Shown piece after piece: positions 34,546 through 39,501 of a stretch of DNA of 39,501 nucleotides. Position 1 is the first letter of the stretch, and every line of letters begins with the position of its first letter. The stretch is from positions 1 to 39,501 of the forward strand of contig CALWWO010000055.1 in NCBI GenBank assembly GCA_944385265.1, in the 5' to 3' direction. Below the pieces are notes generated by a model that did no database searches, was not told the origin of the DNA, and worked only from the letters and a program-made list of their open reading frames with translations. A program made the translations under genes and the position numbers. This DNA is from an uncultured Oscillospiraceae bacterium. Its GTDB lineage: Bacteria; Bacillota_A; Clostridia; Oscillospirales; Oscillospiraceae.

Positions 34546-35049
34546 TCATTTCAAAAAATTCCACAGCTTCTGCCACTGATCCGGAGCAAGGCACTCGTCC
34601 GGAGTAAACAGCATGTATACGCCGAAATAGACAAGCGTAAGAATAAACGCCAGGAGCGCGCACGATAGTATCGTCGCCGCCGGGATCGCAAGGCATCGCT
34701 TCCACAGCTCCATGCGGCTTGGAAGGCGGCGCATCGTATAAATGCTTTTGCTCCCGCCATGGTAATGATATATATAATAATACGCCGCAGTGCCTATCAT
34801 AAAAATCACCGTGACGATAAATCCATTCAGATATCCGTCTAAGATAAGATTAAAATCAGCCATGACCTGGTCCGGCGCAAGTATCTTTTCGCCGTTCTGC
34901 CATATGAAAAGCTCGCCGTAATAATTAAGGTATCTGAACAGAAAGCCCATGCTGTACACGACGCTGACTGCCAAAAACGTCGCGGCGCAAACAAAAGCGC
35001 GCTTTGCATCTATCCCCAGCGGAACATATTTTGCAGGATCAAACTTCAT
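34546..35049 (-). CDS. Small membrane protein of the GntR-ABC operon
   Basis: A 167-residue protein with about three transmembrane helices (residues 18-38, 77-96 and 118-147) and one basic cytoplasmic loop between the last two (SKSIYTMRRLPSRMELWKR), the same place and style as the coupling loop of ABC-2 permeases. It is shorter than a normal six-helix permease, so it may be a half-permease. Its start overlaps the end of the upstream membrane gene by 11 bases, and it precedes the ATPase by 10 bases. Substrate unknown. Confidence 0.8.
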   Translation of the reverse strand: MKFDPAKYVPLGIDAKRAFVCAATFLAVSVVYSMGFLFRYLNYYGELFIWQNGEKILAPDQVMADFNLILDGYLNGFIVTVIFMIGTAAYYYIYHYHGGSKSIYTMRRLPSRMELWKRCLAIPAATILSCALLAFILTLVYFGVYMLFTPDECLAPDQWQKLWNFLK

Positions 35050-35779
35050 CGCGACATTCCCTCCATACTTTTACTGCCGCATTTGCGATAGCGGCGATCG
35101 ATATAAGTATCAGGCACATATCCGTTCCGAACGCGCTGAGCGAGCTTTTGAAAAACACCACCGTTATCGCCGCAAGCGCGATCGTCGCATAATCCTTTCC
35201 ATCTCTACGCAGCTTGAACGAGAAGACGGAAGCCGAAACGCCGAGCGCGATTATAAGCGCTATGTTCCTGATATAGCGCGATGTCTCGGCAAGCGGGAGC
35301 AGGCTGTGCAGAAAATCGTCCATATAAAAGCTTAAAAATATCGTCTGCGGATTCGCGTATCCGTCAGGCGCGTATCTTGTATAAAAATACGCAAACACAA
35401 GCGCGATCGCCGTCTGGAGCGCCCATAGCACGGTGAGGCACATCATATTATAAACTGCCCACCACGCCGTCAAAAATTCCTCCCGTACTGCAAGCCGCCT
35501 TATTGTATAACGCAGCTTGCTGCCTGAAAATTCACACCCCGTCAGCGCGAGGCTCAGGTATATGACTAAAAACGTAATGCCAAATACCAGCGGGAGATGA
35601 TATCTTTCAAAAATTCCGCCTATCCCGGCGACATTATAAAATTCCTCTCCGCTGCGTATCTTCAAAAGATGATAATAAAGCACGCCGCTCTCCAGAGCCG
35701 TCATGATAAGCATGACAGCAGCTATTTTGTACAGCGAACTCCGTGCCGCCAGCATAAAAACAGATAAATGCCGTTTCAT
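35039..35779 (-). CDS. Membrane permease protein of the GntR-ABC operon
   Basis: A 246-residue membrane protein with about six helices (roughly residues 18-36, 63-84, 105-132, 168-186 and 196-235, the last containing two). EFSGSKLRYTIRRLAVREEFLTAWWAVYN is a cytoplasmic loop resembling the ABC-2 permease coupling region, and the similar YTMRRLP loop in the 167-residue neighbour suggests a shared ancestor. It has AGGGGAGG 5-6 bases before the ATG. It lies 12 bases downstream of the GntR stop, so the membrane proteins, ATPase and regulator are co-transcribed. Confidence 0.82.
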   Translation of the reverse strand: MKRHLSVFMLAARSSLYKIAAVMLIMTALESGVLYYHLLKIRSGEEFYNVAGIGGIFERYHLPLVFGITFLVIYLSLALTGCEFSGSKLRYTIRRLAVREEFLTAWWAVYNMMCLTVLWALQTAIALVFAYFYTRYAPDGYANPQTIFLSFYMDDFLHSLLPLAETSRYIRNIALIIALGVSASVFSFKLRRDGKDYATIALAAITVVFFKSSLSAFGTDMCLILISIAAIANAAVKVWRECRDEV

Positions 35780-35791
35780 ATTATCCTCCCC

Positions 35792-36163
35792 TTATTCCCA
35801 GAATTTTTCTATGAGCTTGACGGCGTCCTCTTTCGCCATGCCCATCTGCTTCATTATACTCACCACGGCTTTTGCATCGTGCTCCATAAGCTCGTCGCGC
35901 ACAAGCCCTCTTCTCTCCTTGTTGATCGATATGCAGCTTTTCGCACCGGAGCGCGACTCGATAAGCCCCTCCTCCTCCAGCATGCGATACGCCTTCTGCA
36001 CTGTATTGGGATTGACCCCCAAAAGTGACGCCAGCACGCGCCGCGACGGAATCTCCTCCTGATCCCGAACAGCGCCTGACGCTATCCCGCGCTTTATGTA
36101 ATTTACAATCTGCAAATATATTGGGATACCGTCTGCGATCACAAATTCTTCAAACGAGATCAT
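35792..36163 (-). CDS. GntR-family (YtrA-type) transcriptional regulator
   Basis: A 123-residue short GntR protein. Residues 10-75 are the winged helix-turn-helix (IYLQIVNYIKRGIASG, then EIPSRRVLASLLGVNPNTVQKAYRMLEEEGLIESR), and a short helical tail of about 40 residues (DELMEHDAKAVVSIMKQMGMAKEDAVKLIEKFWE) replaces the usual effector domain. YtrA-type regulators repress the ABC operon that follows them, as here. The ATG at 36163 has AGGGGGCGG upstream. Its likely operators are the two palindromes at 36194-36213 and 36220-36245. The effector, if any, is not visible. Confidence 0.94.
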   Translation of the reverse strand: MISFEEFVIADGIPIYLQIVNYIKRGIASGAVRDQEEIPSRRVLASLLGVNPNTVQKAYRMLEEEGLIESRSGAKSCISINKERRGLVRDELMEHDAKAVVSIMKQMGMAKEDAVKLIEKFWE

Positions 36164-36193
36164 TCTTTTTATCCGCCCCCTTTTCGCCGAAAC

Positions 36194-36213
36194 TGTATTA
36201 GTCAAATAATACA
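36194..36213. promoter_or_regulatory. Secondary GntR operator candidate
   Basis: TGTATTA and TAATACA form perfect 7-bp arms around GTCAAA. The half-site is the same as in the main operator (CTGTATTA), and it lies downstream of the promoter, between it and the start codon. Confidence 0.6.
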
Positions 36214-36219
36214 CTCTGT

Positions 36220-36254
36220 AACTGTATTATATCTATAATACAGTTTTCTGTCAA
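36220..36254 (-). promoter_or_regulatory. GntR-ABC promoter with palindromic operator
   Basis: On the minus strand, TTGACA (36254-36249), a 17-base spacer and TATAAT (36231-36226), an exact sigma-A consensus. AACTGTATTATA (36220-36231) and TATAATACAGTT (36234-36245) form a perfect 12+2+12 palindrome that covers the whole -10 and most of the spacer, an ideal position for repression by the adjacent GntR protein. Confidence 0.85.
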
Positions 36255-36267
36255 TAGCATGAGCAAA

Positions 36268-36298
36268 AAAATATGCACACCACTTTTCGTGATGTGCA
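36268..36298 (-). terminator. Terminator after the conserved 96-residue gene
   Basis: On the minus strand, TGCACATCAC and GTGGTGTGCA form a 10-bp stem with one G-U pair, followed by TATTTTTTT. It separates this small-gene cluster from the GntR promoter. Confidence 0.85.
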
Positions 36299-36315
36299 AT
36301 TTCATTTTTTCAACG

Positions 36316-36606
36316 CTATTTTGAAGCCAGCGCCCTGTCGAGCCAGACCGTCGCCACGTCCATAGCGGCGTACAGACTGTTCTTTTCAGCTTTTTTGACC
36401 ACTCTGTCCCGCGTTTTTATATCGGGATCGGTAAGCTGAAGCTGGACCGTCACTTTTGTCGCCACGTCGAGATCCTCGACCTTTTTAGTCTCCGTTATCA
36501 TAAGCATGATAATATATTTTTCCGACATGTCGCCATAGTAGATCAGGTTGTCTTTTCTTTTTAAAGGACGACCTTTATATTCAAGCGTTTCAACTTTTTT
36601 TGCCAT
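36316..36606 (-). CDS. Conserved small protein of unknown function
   Basis: A 96-residue cytoplasmic alpha/beta protein (MAKKVETLEYKGRPLKRKDN at the start; YYGDMSEKYIIMLMI, KVEDLDVATKVTVQL and NSLYAAMDVATVWLDRAL later). It lacks cysteines, membrane segments and recognisable catalytic motifs. I recall similar short proteins in Clostridia but cannot name a family. GGAGG lies 7 bases before the ATG. It is downstream of the IreB gene on the same strand, 108 bases away, and probably shares its transcript. Confidence 0.8.
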   Translation of the reverse strand: MAKKVETLEYKGRPLKRKDNLIYYGDMSEKYIIMLMITETKKVEDLDVATKVTVQLQLTDPDIKTRDRVVKKAEKNSLYAAMDVATVWLDRALASK

Positions 36607-36714
36607 CTCATAACCTCCTAAGTAAACTCTGCCGCACGGGGCAGCACACGCTGTAATCCCTGTGTCGTACGCGCGCGGCAGTCATTTTGCCGCACGTTTT
36701 ACAGGTATACGCGT

Positions 36715-36969
36715 TTATTTCCTGTCGCTGTCGTCCAAATAGCTGAGGAGCAGCTCCTGCAGCAGCTCGTCCCTGTCGATACGGCATATCAGGGTACGCG
36801 CGTTATTGTAATTGGTAATGTACGTCGGATCCTCGGACAGGATGTATCCCACAAGCTGGTTTATAGGATTATATCCCTTTACCTTCAGCGAATTATATAC
36901 GGACGTGAGGATCTCCTTTATCTCCGTATGCTTGTCAACAACGTCAAACTTTCTAGTAAAGTCCTGCAT
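36715..36969 (-). CDS. ireB: IreB family regulatory phosphoprotein (UPF0297)
   Basis: An 84-residue cytoplasmic protein with the highly conserved family sequence VKGYNPINQLVGYILSEDPTYIT followed by ARTLICRIDRDELLQELL. IreB of Enterococcus faecalis is phosphorylated by the PASTA kinase IreK and affects cephalosporin resistance. The start at 36969 has GGAGG 8 bases ahead; an upstream in-frame start would overlap that site. In most Firmicutes it is followed by ruvX and a DUF1292 gene; here the next gene is an unrelated conserved protein, so the cluster is rearranged. Confidence 0.93.
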   Translation of the reverse strand: MQDFTRKFDVVDKHTEIKEILTSVYNSLKVKGYNPINQLVGYILSEDPTYITNYNNARTLICRIDRDELLQELLLSYLDDSDRK

Positions 36970-37042
36970 CTCTAAACCTCCCATCGCGGCTTTTTAAGCG
37001 CATGCAATCGTTTGTCCAATTTACATTACCATAATATTCTTC

Positions 37043-37070
37043 ATTATATCAAATTATCCGCGCCTGTAAA
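37043..37070 (-). promoter_or_regulatory. Promoter of the ireB transcript
   Basis: On the minus strand, TTTACA (37070-37065), a 16-base spacer and TATAAT (37048-37043). Confidence 0.7.
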
Positions 37071-37136
37071 GATGATTTGCCCGCGTTTTGTTATTTTTAT
37101 TAAATTTCCCACCGCCGGAGCGGTGGGAAACGGACG

Positions 37137-37415
37137 TTATATAGATTTTGTGAACTTCTGTTTTGCCTGCATGACCTTCTGCTGATCAGCCGGCTCGGTC
37201 TGATACCAGCCGTGAGACTGAAGGCAGTTGAAAAGCTCCGCCTGTATCGCATGCTCATCATCTAAAATATTGAGCATTGCATTTCTAAGCTGCTGGCTTG
37301 TACATTCACCGGCAAAGGTGTTGTACGCTCCGGCTATCTGCTTCTGGCTGATAAGCGAATCCTGTATGATGTCCTTTTCAGCCATTATATTTGCGCATTT
37401 CTGTGGATTTATCAT
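37137..37415 (-). CDS. CotF-family spore coat-type protein
   Basis: A 92-residue protein of the Coat_F family: MAEKDIIQDSLISQKQIAGAYNTFAGEC followed by LRNAMLNILDDEHAIQAELFNCLQSHGWYQTEPA. The fold is a ferritin-like helical bundle. Family members are deposited on the coat of endospores in Bacilli and Clostridia. GGAGG lies 8-9 bases before the ATG. It is paired with a 61-residue related gene 15 bases upstream, on the same strand. No sporulation sigma-factor promoter could be read with confidence. Confidence 0.85.
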   Translation of the reverse strand: MINPQKCANIMAEKDIIQDSLISQKQIAGAYNTFAGECTSQQLRNAMLNILDDEHAIQAELFNCLQSHGWYQTEPADQQKVMQAKQKFTKSI

Positions 37416-37430
37416 TTCAGCCGTTCCTCC

Positions 37431-37616
37431 TTACTGTAAAAACGAAACAAGTGTGTTGTAGTGATTTCTGTGCTTGTCCGCAATGTTCGTAAGCTCCTGC
37501 TGGATGCTTGTATTCCCGCAGAGGCACGCCATCGCTTCGTATTTCTTTACAAGCGTTTCCTCATGTGAAATCTGGTCTTCAAGAGCGCTGAGCTCTTTTG
37601 ATGTCAGGTTTGACAT
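37431..37616 (-). CDS. Small coat-associated-type helical protein
   Basis: A 61-residue protein (MSNLTSKELSALEDQISHEE; ends HYNTLVSFLQ) that reads as two helices with HEETLVKKYEAMACLCG and NIADKHRNHY. This resembles the first half of a ferritin-like/CotF bundle and is common upstream of Coat_F genes in Clostridia. The start at 37616 has GGAGG 8-9 bases ahead; an in-frame ATG slightly upstream overlaps that site. It forms a two-gene unit with the CotF gene. Confidence 0.78.
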   Translation of the reverse strand: MSNLTSKELSALEDQISHEETLVKKYEAMACLCGNTSIQQELTNIADKHRNHYNTLVSFLQ

Positions 37617-37806
37617 ATCTGTTTCCTCCAATCTTTTTGTTTCATAGGCTATTATTTCACAAATCCCCGCTTTTTATTTATGCTCTCGCTTGCTTTTTAG
37701 ATACGGCTATGCTATATTGACTGAACTGATTATATACGCGCATATATGATAGCTTGCGCGGCAAATTTATACAGCTCGTCAAAACGTTTATACGGGAGAT
37801 ATGAAA

Positions 37807-38538
37807 ATGAAAGAAAACAAATACGATAACGAAATTTTTTTCAAAAAATACAGCGAGATGGAGCGCTCAAAAAAAGGCTTACAAGGCGCGGGCGAATGGT
37901 ATGAGCTTCGTAAAATATTCCCTGACTTTAAAGATAAAAGCGTCCTCGATTTGGGGTGCGGGTATGGCTGGCACTGCAAATACGCCGCGGAAAACGGGGC
38001 AAAGCTCGTAATCGGGACGGATATATCGCATAAAATGCTCGAAGTCGCCCGTCAGCAAAACGACGATGATCGCATAGAGTATCGGTGCGCCGCCATGGAG
38101 GATATAAGCTTCCCTGCTGAGACGTTTGACGTTGTACTAAGCTCTTTGGCGTTTCACTATGTAAAAGATTTTGAGCCGCTTGTAGCAAATATCTACACAT
38201 GGCTTAAATCCGGCGGCGAATTTGTGTTTTCGGTGGAGCATCCCGTCTTTACCGCTTACGGAACACAGGATTGGTATTATGACAAAAGCGGCAATATAAT
38301 GCATTTTCCCGTCGATAATTACTATTATGAGGGCACCCGTGACGCCGTATTTCTAGGCGAACACGTCATAAAATATCACAGGACGCTGACCACATATTTA
38401 AACACTCTGCTTCAAAACGGTTTTGAACTTCGCCATATAGTAGAGCCAAAGCCGCCGGAGGGTATGATGGATATCGCCGGCATGAAAGACGAAATGCGCC
38501 GTCCCATGATGCTGCTTGTTTCAGCGCGAAAGAAATAA
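37807..38538 (+). CDS. Class I SAM-dependent methyltransferase
   Basis: A 243-residue cytoplasmic enzyme. Motif I is VLDLGCGYGWHCKYAA, then the acidic end of strand 2 in VIGTDIS, CAAMEDISFP, and the motif IV-like FDVVLSSLAFHYV. The C-terminal half has SGGEFVFSVEHPVFTAYG and the YHRTLTTYLNTLLQNGFEL block usual in uncharacterised UbiE/Methyltransf_11-like proteins. The substrate is not evident. Two in-frame ATGs exist (37801 and 37807); the second has the better spacing to GGGAG. It is monocistronic. Confidence 0.9.
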   Translation: MKENKYDNEIFFKKYSEMERSKKGLQGAGEWYELRKIFPDFKDKSVLDLGCGYGWHCKYAAENGAKLVIGTDISHKMLEVARQQNDDDRIEYRCAAMEDISFPAETFDVVLSSLAFHYVKDFEPLVANIYTWLKSGGEFVFSVEHPVFTAYGTQDWYYDKSGNIMHFPVDNYYYEGTRDAVFLGEHVIKYHRTLTTYLNTLLQNGFELRHIVEPKPPEGMMDIAGMKDEMRRPMMLLVSARKK

Positions 38539-38630
38539 AAGACTAACAAATATAAAAAATACAGCGCTGCCATCTATATATTTGAATTTTGCGCCGTGCA
38601 TCAGGCAAAGCGTTTTAATCAAGCCATAAT

Positions 38631-38663
38631 AGAACGGGAGCGTTTTAAAAACGCTCCCGTTCT
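38631..38663. terminator. Bidirectional terminator between convergent genes
   Basis: AGAACGGGAGCGTTTT and AAAACGCTCCCGTTCT are exact reverse complements around one base, lying between the methyltransferase stop (38538) and the surface-protein stop (38704). T-runs outside the stem are short, so it may rely on the stem alone. Confidence 0.75.
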
Positions 38664-38703
38664 AATGTTATTTGAATTTTTAAAAGCGGTCTGAAGCAAC
38701 AGC

Positions 38704-39501
38704 TTAATTTTGTCCGTCTTCCGCTTTGCGCTTGACAATCACCAAAACTGCGGCTAGCATTCCGCTTGCTGCCAGTATGGTCAGCCACATCGCCCAACCT
38801 GTGGGATCGCCTGTCTCAGGGATTTCGGACGTTGAGCCGCTATCCGGGTCTTCCGAATCTATGGGAGCTTCGCTGTCCCCGGGCTTTTCCGGATCTGCCG
38901 GCTGCTCTGGGTCTTCGGTGTCGCCGGGCTCTTCAGGCTGCTCCGGTACTGACGGATCTTCAGCGGTCACCTCAACAAATTCTGCTGTAATCTCCAGCTC
39001 TCCCGTTACATACGCGCCTGATATAACAAGTATACCGGTATTGGTATCATAAGAATAGCCTGTCATCGGAACGATCTTGCCGTCTACTGTTACCTGTACC
39101 GATTTTGGTAGCGCATATCCCTCATTAGGCTGAAGCGTTGCGCTGTAATCTTTGCCTTCTTCTGCCGTTGCCGCTCCGTCCGCTGTGCCGTTCGTGAGCG
39201 CAAACGCCACGCCGTGCGTCTCCGGCGTATCCGCCTTGACCGCCACCGTTATCTCGGAGCGGTCGCGCACTCTCAGGCGATTGCCTTCCGCGTCATGTGA
39301 TACAAATCCGACCGCGCTGATGTAAGCGCCCTCTGTCACAAACTCCTCAAGCGCCTGAGACGACGCGTCGGAGTAATCGATATAGCCGTCGATGAACACA
39401 CGGCAGCTCTCGCCGCTTTCGTCCATGACCTCGATGCTGTCTATGATGCCGTTTGCGAGCCTTACACCGATGACGTCGCCCTCGACTCTTACGAGCTTTC
39501 C
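38704..39501 (-). CDS. Cell-wall-anchored surface protein, C-terminal part (5' end outside window)
   Basis: The frame stays open to the window edge, so the 265 residues visible are only the C-terminus. A beta-domain unit (LQPNEGYALPKSVQVTVDGKIVPMTGYSYDTNTGILVISGAYVTGELEITAEFVEVT) of the kind repeated in Clostridial surface proteins precedes a proline, glutamate and aspartate-rich wall-spanning linker (PEEPGDTEDPEQPADPEKPGD and similar short repeats). The sorting signal IPETGD follows, then a hydrophobic segment (WAMWLTILAASGMLAAVLVIV) and a basic tail (KRKAED). The sortase site is IPxTG rather than LPxTG. Binding role unknown. Confidence 0.9.
   Translation of the reverse strand, partial: GKLVRVEGDVIGVRLANGIIDSIEVMDESGESCRVFIDGYIDYSDASSQALEEFVTEGAYISAVGFVSHDAEGNRLRVRDRSEITVAVKADTPETHGVAFALTNGTADGAATAEEGKDYSATLQPNEGYALPKSVQVTVDGKIVPMTGYSYDTNTGILVISGAYVTGELEITAEFVEVTAEDPSVPEQPEEPGDTEDPEQPADPEKPGDSEAPIDSEDPDSGSTSEIPETGDPTGWAMWLTILAASGMLAAVLVIVKRKAEDGQN

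Noticed and set aside
36608..36717. Minus-strand reading TCKTCGKM...CC between ireB and the 96-residue gene, resembling a zinc ribbon
   Set aside because: No start codon with a ribosome site fits; the only ATG lies after the first cysteine pair. It may be chance or a remnant.
1..39501. CRISPR arrays, rRNA genes, insertion sequences
   Set aside because: No regularly spaced direct repeats, rRNA signatures or transposase genes were seen on either strand.

Overview
The window looks like chromosome of a spore-forming, low-to-mid GC Gram-positive of the class Clostridia (Oscillospirales-like). This rests on strong AGGAGG ribosome sites, a paired GlgC/GlgD ADP-glucose pyrophosphorylase, CotF-type spore coat proteins, IreB, a DUF3048 lipoprotein and a sortase-type surface protein. 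The placement is inferred from protein families only. Nothing in the window is phage, insertion sequence, CRISPR or rRNA; there is one tRNA gene.

Layout. 1-8470 (+): a tight glycogen operon, glgP (cut by the window edge), glgC, glgD, glgA and a 1067-residue enzyme fusing a GH13 alpha-amylase/pullulanase-like half to a GH77 4-alpha-glucanotransferase half. Together they make ADP-glucose, build alpha-glucan, phosphorolyse it and process the branched limit chains; no branching enzyme is visible here. 8598-9350 (-): an ECF vitamin transporter S component behind a long structured leader that ends in an attenuator-like hairpin. 9492-10364 (+): a ZIP metal transporter with a near-consensus promoter and a palindromic operator. 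10427-15059 (-): an XRE regulator with a membrane tail, a DUF4299-like protein, a cluster of strong hairpins, a DUF3842 protein, LepA, and an XRE regulator coupled to lepA.

15170-18579: a PduL-type phosphotransacylase (+), secG (-), a TatD nuclease (+) and a DASS/SLC13 anion permease (+). 18580-19111 is a hairpin-rich gene-free stretch. 19112-23025 (+): a GldA/GldF/GldG-like ABC export module with a DUF4340 protein, all overlapping. 23212-24024 (+): an amidohydrolase. 24241-27478 (+): a MoxR/DUF58/DUF4129 membrane module with overlapping stops and starts. 27694-30043: a NUDIX hydrolase (+), a small P-loop protein (-) and a D,D-carboxypeptidase (-).

30265-30338 is tRNA-Gly(CCC), followed by about 800 bases without a convincing protein gene but with several strong hairpins and recurring copies of the tRNA 3' end. 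31138-32226 (+) is a DUF3048 lipoprotein. 32351-36254 (-) is a self-contained GntR-ABC operon (GntR regulator, two membrane proteins, ATPase, exported protein of unknown function) whose consensus promoter is covered by a perfect 26-base palindrome. 36316-37616 (-) holds a conserved small protein, IreB and two spore-coat-type proteins. 37807-38538 (+) is a methyltransferase, and 38704-39501 (-) is the C-terminal end of a wall-anchored surface protein that runs off the window.
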